From contig NZ_FNBL01000009.1 in the NCBI RefSeq assembly GCF_900102315.1, forward strand, positions 1 to 64,000: a DNA stretch of 64,000 nt, given 5' to 3'. This stretch comes from Celeribacter baekdonensis (GTDB taxonomy: Bacteria > Pseudomonadota > Alphaproteobacteria > Rhodobacterales > Rhodobacteraceae). This document shows, one piece after another, positions 25,850-33,758 of the stretch. Numbering within the stretch: the stretch's first letter is position 1; the number at the start of each line of letters is the position of its first letter. Under the pieces are notes generated by a model. That model saw only the letters and a program-made list of their open reading frames with translations. It was not told the DNA's origin and made no database searches. The position numbers were made by a program, and so were the translations under genes.

Positions 25850-27553
25850 TCACAGCGAGCCTCGTATAGTGGCGCGGTGGCGATCCCGCAACAGTTGAGT
25901 GGTTTGCTTGATCTCTGTGGCGCGGTGGTCATCCGTCCACCCCAGAGCTGCGGCAGCCACCTCTGCAAGTTCGTTGATCCCGTTCTCGTTCAGGGCCCCT
26001 TCGAACCCCATCAACGTCCGGCGCAGCACGATATCATCAAGACGCGTGACACGCTCTTGCGTGCAGATCAGGGAAATTTCCGCCGGGCTGTAATCACGGA
26101 TAGACACGAACTGACGGGGGTCGGCGCATTCTGCTTTTGCGACGGCGCTTGCCCGCGCGCCATAGCGCTGCGCAAGCATGGCGCACCGCTCAGGCGTCAG
26201 GCCGGTATCCCTGGCCAGACGGTTGGCCCATACCTGACGGTCCGCGGCATCAAAGGGATACCCGGCGGCCCCACCAATCGCGCGATCCGCAGTGCTGGCC
26301 TGACGCGGCAGGTTCTGCCGCTGCAAGACGACATCGCTTACCTGCTCGGCAAAGGCGCGATAGGTCGTCCACTTTCCGCCGACCAGGGTCAGCGTTTCAA
26401 ACGGGCGGTCCGCCGTTGCGGGAAAGCTATCAAGCCGGTGATCGCGGCTGATCGCGCCCGTGACCCCGGCCTCTTGCAGGGGCAAGGGGCGCACGCCGGC
26501 AATGGTAAAAATGATGTCTTCGCGCCGCAATTCCTCATTGGGTAGAATCGGGCGCAACACTTTGAACAGGTAATCAATCTCGGCATCGGTACAGAAATTG
26601 TCGCCCGGATCGTCGCTGCGAATGTCCGTGGTGCCAAGGAACACCCGATCCTCGCCCATCGGGTAGATCAGACAGGCGCGGTGGTCATCGGTTTCGAAAT
26701 AGAGCATCTTGCCGGCCAGCTTTTGCGCCAGAACGGGCTGTTTCAGCACCAAATGCGAGCCACGTGTGCCGCCCATCAAACGGCCGGAAAACCCAAGGCC
26801 GGATTGCACCTCGTCCACCCACGCACCAGAGGCGTTGATGACCAAACGCGGCGTGATCTCAAAGGTTTCACCGTTCGACATATCGCGCAGGGTAACGCGC
26901 CCGTTTTCCTGACTTATGGCCTTGAGGTAAGGAATTGCGAGGCTCTCGGGGCATTCTGCCTCGGCATCGGCCACAAGCTCCATCACAAGGCGTTCGGGAT
27001 GGGTGATGCGCGCATCGTAATATTCGGCCACGGCGCGAATGTCCGGCGCAAGCACCGGCACTTCGGCGCGGGCCTGTCGCCTGGTCAGCAAACGGTGGTC
27101 GGGCATGGTCTGCTGTGTGCGCCCGAAGGCATCATATAGCATCAGGCCAAGTTTGACCGGGATCGCACCCTTGCGGCCCGGTGTCCGTGTCAGTTTCAGA
27201 AAACGGGCGATCGCACCAAACGTGCCACCAAACCAACTTCGCAAGGGCACCCAGACGGGCAGTGGCTGAACGATGTGACAGGCGTTTTTCAGCAAAAGAT
27301 TGCGTTCGGTCAGGGATTCACGCACCAGCGCGGCTTCCCCTGTTTCAAGGTAACGTAGGCCACCATGGATAAGGCGCGACGGCGTGGCGCTGGTGCCGGA
27401 TGAAAAATCTCCGGCCTCGACCAGAAGCACGGGGACGTTCTGTGCGGCCAGATCGCGAAAGGTCCCGACGCCGTTGATTCCACCGCCAATGATCAGAATG
27501 TCAGGCAACGCTTTGGTGCGAAGCCTTTCAATCATCTCGTCTCGTCTGCGCAT
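25850..27553 (-). CDS. GlpD-like FAD-dependent polyol-phosphate dehydrogenase (module 1)
   Basis: The 567-residue flavoprotein has the FAD-binding GGGINGVGTFRDLA, RLIHGGLRYLE, LVINASGAWVD and late GGKWTTYRAFAEQ motifs of glycerol-3-phosphate dehydrogenase. These enzymes sit on the inner membrane face and pass electrons to quinone. The same family includes EryB-type tetritol-phosphate dehydrogenases, so the substrate need not be glycerol-3-phosphate. The pairing with a kinase that is not GlpK (divergent, 27809) and a polyol importer argues for a related polyol phosphate. GAGAGG precedes the ATG. Confidence 0.85.
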   Translation of the reverse strand: MRRRDEMIERLRTKALPDILIIGGGINGVGTFRDLAAQNVPVLLVEAGDFSSGTSATPSRLIHGGLRYLETGEAALVRESLTERNLLLKNACHIVQPLPVWVPLRSWFGGTFGAIARFLKLTRTPGRKGAIPVKLGLMLYDAFGRTQQTMPDHRLLTRRQARAEVPVLAPDIRAVAEYYDARITHPERLVMELVADAEAECPESLAIPYLKAISQENGRVTLRDMSNGETFEITPRLVINASGAWVDEVQSGLGFSGRLMGGTRGSHLVLKQPVLAQKLAGKMLYFETDDHRACLIYPMGEDRVFLGTTDIRSDDPGDNFCTDAEIDYLFKVLRPILPNEELRREDIIFTIAGVRPLPLQEAGVTGAISRDHRLDSFPATADRPFETLTLVGGKWTTYRAFAEQVSDVVLQRQNLPRQASTADRAIGGAAGYPFDAADRQVWANRLARDTGLTPERCAMLAQRYGARASAVAKAECADPRQFVSIRDYSPAEISLICTQERVTRLDDIVLRRTLMGFEGALNENGINELAEVAAAALGWTDDHRATEIKQTTQLLRDRHRATIRGSL

Positions 27554-27601
27554 CCGCCTCTCCCTCTCGCATTGTCTTTGCTGCGCGCCTCAATAGGCAC
27601 A

Positions 27602-27617
27602 GCATGTAATAACAAGT
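27602..27617. promoter_or_regulatory. Regulatory repeat, left copy
   Basis: GCATGTAATAACAAGT lies 48 bases upstream of the glpD-like gene. It matches a second copy at 27748 in 15 of 16 bases. Both contain ACAAGT, typical of GntR/HutC half-sites. It is a candidate operator for the GntR regulator at 25046. Confidence 0.55.
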
Positions 27618-27696
27618 GAATACAACCCGCCAAACCGCAGGTCAATTGTGCAAATTCAACATAAAACGAAGTTTATATACGACCTTTGTCTCCCTA

Positions 27697-27711
27697 CTTG
27701 TCGAACACAAG
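27697..27711. promoter_or_regulatory. CTTGT-N5-ACAAG inverted repeat
   Basis: CTTGTCGAACACAAG is a short dyad in the middle of the divergent promoter region. Its arms are those found in the two flanking 16-bp repeats, and it resembles HutC-type operators. It is possibly a third binding site. Confidence 0.45.
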
Positions 27712-27747
27712 GGCAATTGACAGCCTATTTTTGCCCCCTATTGTTAT

Positions 27748-27763
27748 GCATGTAATGACAAGT
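27748..27763. promoter_or_regulatory. Regulatory repeat, right copy
   Basis: GCATGTAATGACAAGT lies 45 bases upstream of the FGGY kinase ATG at 27809. Together with TTGTTAT at 27741 it forms an imperfect dyad. One copy per divergent promoter suggests joint control of both transcripts. Confidence 0.55.
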
Positions 27764-27808
27764 TGGCGGTGCGTTGTTGAGGAGTGACGCCCGCCAAGGG
27801 AGGAAACA

Positions 27809-29347
27809 ATGGGACAGTATGTAATCGGCATTGATGCCGGTGGCACAATGACGAAGGCCGCGCTGTTTGATATGGACGGCGTCGAAATCGCCTGCGCGCA
27901 TAGTCGGAACGTAATGCAGGCCCCCCACCCCGGCTGGACCGAGCGGGACCCGGAAGAGATGTGGCAGGCTGCGACCTTGGCCGTGCGCCAGGTGATAGAA
28001 TGCAGCGGCGTCTCGCCGTCAGACATCGAAGCGGTGTCCGTGGCCGGTTATGGCGGTGGCCTGTATTTGATGGATCGCGACGGGCATTCGGTACGGGCCG
28101 GTATCATGTCAACGGATGCGCGCGCCGTCGACATTATCGCCGAATGGCAAAGCAATGGCACTGCGGATCAGGTCGAGGCGTTGATCGGCCAACACCTCTG
28201 GCCCGGTCAGACAATCGTTTTGCTGACATGGCTGGTTCGGAATGAACCCGGCGTGTTTGACCGGACGCATAGCGTGTCGTTCTGCAAAGATTTTCTGCGT
28301 GCCCAACTGTGCGGGGACATGTCGACCGATCTGACTGATGCCGGGTCCGCCGGATTGCTGGACCCGGAAACCGACACCTATTGCGATGCGCTTTTTGATC
28401 TTCTTGGGTTGGCCCACCTGCGCGACAAGCTTCCGGAACTTGGGCCCTCGGATCAGGTTGTGGGCGGCGTAACGGCAAAGGCTGCGGCGCTGACCGGCCT
28501 TCAAGAAGGAACGCCAGTCGTGCGTGGCACAGTAGATATGAGTGCGGCCGCGCTGGCCTCGCATATCACGGAGCCCGGACAAATGAGCGTTGTTGCGGGC
28601 ACATTCAGCATCGCGGCCACGCTCAACAGGACGCCAAGACGCAGTTATGTGCCCATGTTGCAATTTCCCTATCCTCTCGGCGGATATATGGCGGTCGAAG
28701 GCTCTCCGACCTCGGCCAGCAATCTTGAATGGGTCGTCAAAACCGTTCTTACCCAAGGCTGCCCCCTTCCGGACGAAGGATTTTCCGACATCTACGAGCG
28801 CCTGAACCAAGCCCTTGCGCGGCGTTTGGGCAAACCTGGCACGGCCCTGTTTTTTCCCTTTCTGTTCGGCGGTCCAAATGGTGCGCCGGCGGGATTACTG
28901 GGCATGACGGCACAATCGAACTTTGACGACATGGCCATCGCGATCTTCGAGGGCATTGTTTTTGCCCACAAGCTGGACATCGACAAGGTGCTGTCAGGCG
29001 ACGATGCCGCCCCCGTTGATCTGATCCGCCTGACGGGCGGTGCAACCCGTAGCCCGTATTGGTCAGAACTTTTCGCCGACATTCTGGGGCTACCAATCGA
29101 GGTGCCCAAAGGATCGGAATTCGGCGCGCTTGGTGTGGCCATCTGTGCGGCGGCGGCCATCGGCGCCTATCCCTCTTTGGCCGATGCCGTCGCGGGGATG
29201 ACCGGCATCGCACGCCGCCACACCTGCAACGCAGACCGCCGCGCGGCCCATATCGCAAAATTCCCACGGTTCGTTGCGATGACAAATGCAATGGCCGCAA
29301 TCCCGGCGGCTCCGTTGGTCGCTGAAACGGAGGCCTTTCATGCTTGA
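27809..29347 (+). CDS. FGGY-family carbohydrate kinase (module 1)
   Basis: The 512-residue kinase begins GIDAGGTMTKAALFD (phosphate-1 loop) and has the C-terminal IRLTGGATRSPYWSELFADILG and FGALGVAICAAAAIG blocks of the FGGY fold. It lacks the GTTSSR signature of glycerol kinase and resembles the xylulose/erythritol/lyxose-type branch. It should phosphorylate the polyol or ketose brought in by the following ABC importer. AGGGAGG precedes the ATG, and its end overlaps the first ATPase gene by 8 bases. Substrate unknown. Confidence 0.85.
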   Translation: MGQYVIGIDAGGTMTKAALFDMDGVEIACAHSRNVMQAPHPGWTERDPEEMWQAATLAVRQVIECSGVSPSDIEAVSVAGYGGGLYLMDRDGHSVRAGIMSTDARAVDIIAEWQSNGTADQVEALIGQHLWPGQTIVLLTWLVRNEPGVFDRTHSVSFCKDFLRAQLCGDMSTDLTDAGSAGLLDPETDTYCDALFDLLGLAHLRDKLPELGPSDQVVGGVTAKAAALTGLQEGTPVVRGTVDMSAAALASHITEPGQMSVVAGTFSIAATLNRTPRRSYVPMLQFPYPLGGYMAVEGSPTSASNLEWVVKTVLTQGCPLPDEGFSDIYERLNQALARRLGKPGTALFFPFLFGGPNGAPAGLLGMTAQSNFDDMAIAIFEGIVFAHKLDIDKVLSGDDAAPVDLIRLTGGATRSPYWSELFADILGLPIEVPKGSEFGALGVAICAAAAIGAYPSLADAVAGMTGIARRHTCNADRRAAHIAKFPRFVAMTNAMAAIPAAPLVAETEAFHA

Positions 29348-30425
29348 ACTTCAGGGGGTGAGCAAAATCATTGCCGGAAAGCCCCATATCCACCCAACCA
29401 ATCTGGCCTTTCAAAAGGGCACGATGAATGTCCTTCTCGGGCCGACTTCGGCGGGTAAAACCAGCCTGATGCGCCTGATGGCGGGTCTGGATCGCCCCAG
29501 CACCGGCAAGGTGTTCTGGAACGGTGAGGACGTGACTGGTCGGCGGGTGCAGGACCGGCGCATCGCGATGGTTTATCAGCAATTCATCAACTACCCGTCC
29601 ATGAGCGTTTACGACAACATCGCATCGCCCTTGCGACTGGCCGGACGCGGCCGTAGCGATATTGACAAGCGCGTGCGCGACACGGCCGCGATGCTGCAAT
29701 TGACCCCACTGCTTGATCGGATGCCTCTGGAACTGTCGGGCGGACAGCAACAGCGCTGCGCACTGGCCCGCGCACTGGTCAAGGATGCCGGGCTGGTGCT
29801 TTTGGACGAACCGCTGGCCAACCTTGATTACAAGCTGCGCGAAGAATTGCGCGACGAGATTCCGCGGATCTTTCGCGAGTCTGGCGCGATCTTTGTCTAC
29901 GCGACGACCGAGCCGGAAGAGGCCCTGTTGCTGGGCGGCAACACAGCCTGCCTTTGGGAAGGGCGCGTGACCCAGTTCGGCCCGGTGACAGAGGTCTATC
30001 GCCATCCGATCGACACAACTACGGCCCGCGTTTTCAGCGACCCGCCAATGAATTTCAGTGCCTGCCGCAAAGCGGGCGATGTCCTGACGTTCGACATCGG
30101 GGCCAAGATTGCGACAAGCGGCAATTTGTCGGCGATCAGGGACGGCGACTACGTTGCCGGGTTCCGTGCCAACCACCTGCGGTTCGAAAAGCCGAACGGC
30201 CCGGCGCTTGAGCTGAAATGCCAGCTTGTCGCGTCCGAGATCACCGGATCAGAGACGTTCTTGCATGTGCGGCAGGGCACGTCGCGCTGGGTCGCGCTGG
30301 TTCACGGCATTCACAATTTATCCGATGGGACGGACGTCAGCCTATGGCTTGGCCAGGCGCATTTCCACCTGTTCGACACCCAAGGGCAATTGGCGGTTCA
30401 GGCCGCCTATGCCGCAGCAGCCTGA
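29340..30425 (+). CDS. glpS: Polyol ABC transporter ATPase GlpS-like
   Basis: The 361-residue ATPase has Walker A GPTSAGKT (34-41), Q-loop YQQF, a full signature LSGGQ (132-136) and Walker B VLLDEP. At the switch position where other family members have VTHDQ it reads ATTEP, so the histidine is replaced by Thr190. A TOBE-like domain fills the C-terminus. It is the first gene of the six-gene importer cluster glpSTPQUV known from rhizobial glycerol operons, where two different ATPases form a heterodimer. Its intact signature would complete the ATP site built by the GlpT-like partner. Confidence 0.85.
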   Translation: MLELQGVSKIIAGKPHIHPTNLAFQKGTMNVLLGPTSAGKTSLMRLMAGLDRPSTGKVFWNGEDVTGRRVQDRRIAMVYQQFINYPSMSVYDNIASPLRLAGRGRSDIDKRVRDTAAMLQLTPLLDRMPLELSGGQQQRCALARALVKDAGLVLLDEPLANLDYKLREELRDEIPRIFRESGAIFVYATTEPEEALLLGGNTACLWEGRVTQFGPVTEVYRHPIDTTTARVFSDPPMNFSACRKAGDVLTFDIGAKIATSGNLSAIRDGDYVAGFRANHLRFEKPNGPALELKCQLVASEITGSETFLHVRQGTSRWVALVHGIHNLSDGTDVSLWLGQAHFHLFDTQGQLAVQAAYAAAA

Positions 30426-30437
30426 GGTTTTGACATC

Positions 30438-31535
30438 ATGGCAAAAATTACCCTTTCCAACTTGGCACACACCTACTTTCCCTACCCTCGGGGCGAACAG
30501 GACTATGCGCTGAAAACCATCGACCTGACCTGGGATGATGGCGGTGCCTATGCGCTTTTGGGAGCATCGGGGTGTGGGAAATCCACACTTCTCAACCTCA
30601 TCTCGGGTCTGCGGCGGCCCAGTCAGGGGCGCATTCTGTTCGGGGATGGCGATGTGACAGACGCGCCAACAGCAGAACGCAATATCGCGCAGGTGTTCCA
30701 GTTTCCCGTGGTCTACGACACCATGACCGTGCGCGAAAACCTTGCGTTTCCGCTGCGCAATCGCGGCATGAAAAAGGACTATATTCAGTCGCGCGTCGAT
30801 CAGGTGGCAAAGATGATCGGCATGGAGGGCACGTTGTCGCGCAAGGCGCGCGGCCTGACGGCGGATGTCAAGCAAAAGATCAGCCTTGGGCGCGGCATGG
30901 TCCGCGAGGATGTGAATGCGATCCTGTTCGACGAACCGCTGACCGTAATCGACCCCCACTTGAAATGGGAACTGCGCACGCAGCTGAAAAAGCTGCATCA
31001 GGATTTCGGTCACACGATGATCTATGTCACCCACGATCAGACCGAGGCGCTGACCTTTGCCGATAAGGTGGTGGTCATGCACGACGGGCGCATTGTGCAG
31101 GTCGGCACCCCCGAGGAATTGTTCGAACGGCCTGCGCACACATTTGTAGGGTACTTCATCGGCTCGCCGGGCATGAACTTATTGGATGCCGTGATCGACG
31201 GCAATGTCGCGCACATCGGCGAACATGAAGCGCCGCTTGGTGGCAAGTTTGGCCACCTGACGGGGCGCACACAGATCGGCATTCGCCCTGAACATGTGAC
31301 CGTCAGTAGAACCGGCGGACTGCCCGCCACCATTATGCGTGTCGATGACGTGGGTCGTCACCGCATTTTGCGGGCTGAGGTGGCCGGAGCGCCCGTGGCC
31401 GTCGTTCTCCCCGAAGGTGCCGCCCTGCCTGCGGACGACAGTTGCCACCTCATATTCCAACCGGAAAAGATCGGTGTCTTTGCCGACGATTGGCGCATGG
31501 CACCAGAACATCCCCAAGACAGGAGTGGCTCGTAA
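30438..31535 (+). CDS. glpT: Polyol ABC transporter ATPase GlpT-like
   Basis: The 365-residue ATPase has Walker A GASGCGKS (42-49), Walker B ILFDEP and the switch histidine His199 in VTHDQ. At the signature position it reads LTADVKQK (140-147) instead of LSGGQQQR. It is thus the mirror image of the GlpS-like partner, which has the signature but no histidine. Their dimer would have one canonical and one doubly degenerate ATP site. The last codon overlaps the next gene (TAATG). Not to be confused with the unrelated GlpT glycerol-3-phosphate antiporter. Confidence 0.85.
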   Translation: MAKITLSNLAHTYFPYPRGEQDYALKTIDLTWDDGGAYALLGASGCGKSTLLNLISGLRRPSQGRILFGDGDVTDAPTAERNIAQVFQFPVVYDTMTVRENLAFPLRNRGMKKDYIQSRVDQVAKMIGMEGTLSRKARGLTADVKQKISLGRGMVREDVNAILFDEPLTVIDPHLKWELRTQLKKLHQDFGHTMIYVTHDQTEALTFADKVVVMHDGRIVQVGTPEELFERPAHTFVGYFIGSPGMNLLDAVIDGNVAHIGEHEAPLGGKFGHLTGRTQIGIRPEHVTVSRTGGLPATIMRVDDVGRHRILRAEVAGAPVAVVLPEGAALPADDSCHLIFQPEKIGVFADDWRMAPEHPQDRSGS

Positions 31536-32416
31536 TGTTCAAGACACAGAACAACAAGGCATGGTTTCTGGTGCTTCCAGTGCTGCTGCTTGTCGGATTC
31601 TCGGCGATCCTGCCGCTGATGACGGTGGTGAACTATGCCTTCAATGACACCTTTGGCAACAATGCGTTTTTCTGGGTCGGTCTGGAATGGTTCCGCGAAG
31701 TGATCCGCTCGGAACGGATGCACGATGCTCTGCAACGTCAGCTCATCTTTTCGGCAATCATCCTGGCGATTGAAATTCCGTTGGGCATTGCCATTGCCCT
31801 GACTCTGCCCAAACGTGGCGTCTGGGCCAGCCTGACCTTGGTTTTGCTGGCGCTGCCCTTGCTGATCCCATGGAACGTGGTGGGCACGATCTGGCAATTG
31901 TTCACTCGCATCGACATCGGTTTGCTTGGTTCGACGCTGGCTGCGCTTGGAGTCGATTTCAACCTTGGCCGCGATGCAATCGACGCCTGGGCCACGCTGA
32001 TCGTGATGGATGTCTGGCACTGGACCTCGCTTGTCACGCTGCTGTGCTACGCGGGTCTGCAATCCATTCCCGAGGCCTATTATCAGGCGGGTCGGATTGA
32101 TCAGGCCAGCCGCTGGGCTGTGTTCCGCTACATCGAATTGCCCAAGATGCAAGGCGTGTTGCTGATCGCCGTGCTGCTGCGCTTCATGGACAGTTTCATG
32201 ATCTACACCGAACCTTTCGTCGTCACCGGCGGCGGCCCCGGTTCGACCACGACATTCTTGTCAGTTGATCTGGTGAAGATGGCAATCGGTCAGTTCGACC
32301 TGGGCCCAGCCGCCGCCTTCAGCCTGATGTATTTCCTTGTGATCCTTTTGATTTCATGGGTGTTCTACACCGTCATGACCAATCTCGACCAAGAAAAAGA
32401 AGAGGTGCCGGAATGA
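31535..32416 (+). CDS. glpP: Polyol ABC transporter permease GlpP-like
   Basis: The 293-residue protein has six predicted membrane segments and the EAA coupling loop EAYYQAGRIDQASRWAVFRYIELP, followed by FVVTGGGPGSTTTFLSVDL. It is a MalF-like sugar/polyol permease. It is coupled by TAATG to the ATPase and by ATGA to the next permease. Confidence 0.88.
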   Translation: MFKTQNNKAWFLVLPVLLLVGFSAILPLMTVVNYAFNDTFGNNAFFWVGLEWFREVIRSERMHDALQRQLIFSAIILAIEIPLGIAIALTLPKRGVWASLTLVLLALPLLIPWNVVGTIWQLFTRIDIGLLGSTLAALGVDFNLGRDAIDAWATLIVMDVWHWTSLVTLLCYAGLQSIPEAYYQAGRIDQASRWAVFRYIELPKMQGVLLIAVLLRFMDSFMIYTEPFVVTGGGPGSTTTFLSVDLVKMAIGQFDLGPAAAFSLMYFLVILLISWVFYTVMTNLDQEKEEVPE

Positions 32417-33282
32417 CCACTATCGACCCTACCTTTGCCAAGGCGACCAGTCCGCGACGGTCACGCGACAATACGAAACTGCACAAAGCCATGTCGCGCG
32501 GGATGTTGATCCTTTACATCTTGTTCCTGCTGGTGCCGATCTACTGGCTGGTCAACATGAGCTTCAAGACCAACACAGAGATCCTGTCGGGCGTCTCCCT
32601 GTTGCCGCAAGACTTCACGTGGCACAACTACGGCGTTATCTTCTCTGACAGCACATGGTATATGGGCTACGTCAACTCGCTGATCTACGTGCTTTTGAAC
32701 ACGTTGATCTCGGTGACGGTGGCGTTGCCCGCAGCCTATGCGTTCAGCCGCTACAGCTTCATGGGCGACAAGCACCTGTTCTTTTGGCTGCTGACCAACC
32801 GTATGGCCCCTGCTGCGGTGTTTGCCCTGCCGTTTTTCCAGCTCTATTCCAGTGTCGGCCTGTTCGATACGCATATCGCGGTGGCGCTGGCGCATTGCCT
32901 GTTCAACATCCCCCTTGCGGTCTGGATTCTCGAAGGCTTCATGCGCGGCGTGCCCAAGGAAGTGGACGAAACCGCCTATATCGACGGTCACAGCTTTGGC
33001 GGCTTTTTCCTGAAGATTTTCATGCCGCTGATCGCCAGCGGGATCGGTGTCGCCGCGTTCTTTTGTTTCATGTTCTCCTGGGTCGATCTTCTGATCAGCC
33101 GCACGCTGACCTCGGTCAACGTCAAAACCATCGGCGTTGCCATGACGCGCACGTCCTCGGCCACCGGCCTTGATTATGGTGTGCTGGCCGCCGCCGGGGT
33201 TCTCACCATCATTCCGGGCGCCTTGGTGATCTGGTTTGTCCGCAACTACATCGCAAAGGGCTTTGCCCTGGGGAGGGTGTGA
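32413..33282 (+). CDS. glpQ: Polyol ABC transporter permease GlpQ-like
   Basis: The 289-residue MalG-type permease starts at ATG 32413 inside the previous stop. The coupling loop is EVDETAYIDGHSFGGFFLKIFMPLI, and the first membrane segment follows a 35-residue cytoplasmic tail. With the GlpP-like partner it forms the translocation path. It ends TGATG into the next gene. The name GlpQ here means a permease, not the glycerophosphodiesterase. Confidence 0.88.
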   Translation: MTTIDPTFAKATSPRRSRDNTKLHKAMSRGMLILYILFLLVPIYWLVNMSFKTNTEILSGVSLLPQDFTWHNYGVIFSDSTWYMGYVNSLIYVLLNTLISVTVALPAAYAFSRYSFMGDKHLFFWLLTNRMAPAAVFALPFFQLYSSVGLFDTHIAVALAHCLFNIPLAVWILEGFMRGVPKEVDETAYIDGHSFGGFFLKIFMPLIASGIGVAAFFCFMFSWVDLLISRTLTSVNVKTIGVAMTRTSSATGLDYGVLAAAGVLTIIPGALVIWFVRNYIAKGFALGRV

Positions 33283-33683
33283 TGCGCACGACCCGTTGGA
33301 TCACGATTTATACCGTACTCGCCGCTGTCATGGGTGGCTCTCTTGGGGCGCTGATCCTTTCCGTCCCGCGCAGAAATGGCGCACTGGATTGGACCGGGCA
33401 AATGATCGCGGGCGGCTGGATGGCCTGGTCGTTCCCCGTGGCCCTGTTCTTTTGGACGATCGCCTGCTTGCTCATCCTGTTCACGGTGCTGGCGTTCAAG
33501 TTTCCCGAAACGCCACGCCTTGGCGCGCTGCGGATCGAAACGACACGCGGCGACCGGCTTTTCATCACTTTGCTCGGCTCGGCTTTTATCAATCTGGCCT
33601 GGCTGGGACTGAGCGACGCCGCTCAGTGGGGCGCAGTTGTCCCCTGCCTGATCTACGCCTTTGCGGTGTTCCGCTGGCTTTGA
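33282..33683 (+). CDS. glpU: Small membrane protein GlpU-like (DUF2160)
   Basis: The 133-residue protein has about four hydrophobic segments (for example TIYTVLAAVMGGSLGALILS and PVALFFWTIACLLILFTVLA). Its position between the second permease and the binding protein matches glpU of rhizobial glpSTPQUV operons, where its exact role is unknown. ATG 33282 overlaps the permease stop by one base. It is possibly an accessory subunit of the importer. Confidence 0.75.
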   Translation: MRTTRWITIYTVLAAVMGGSLGALILSVPRRNGALDWTGQMIAGGWMAWSFPVALFFWTIACLLILFTVLAFKFPETPRLGALRIETTRGDRLFITLLGSAFINLAWLGLSDAAQWGAVVPCLIYAFAVFRWL

Positions 33684-33758
33684 TCCGGCCTGAACGGGTG
33701 TTGCGCGCCAAGTGCGGGCAATGCCGCCAAACCAACAAAATCTTCAGGGAGGAAGAAA

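Noticed and set aside
27809-29347. Calling the module 1 kinase glycerol kinase (glpK)
   Set aside because: The importer is glpSTPQUV-like, but the kinase lacks the glycerol-kinase signature and groups by motifs with other FGGY kinases.
28749-30176. 475-codon minus-strand open frame
   Set aside because: It is antisense to the FGGY kinase and the GlpS-like ATPase, with no recognisable domain.
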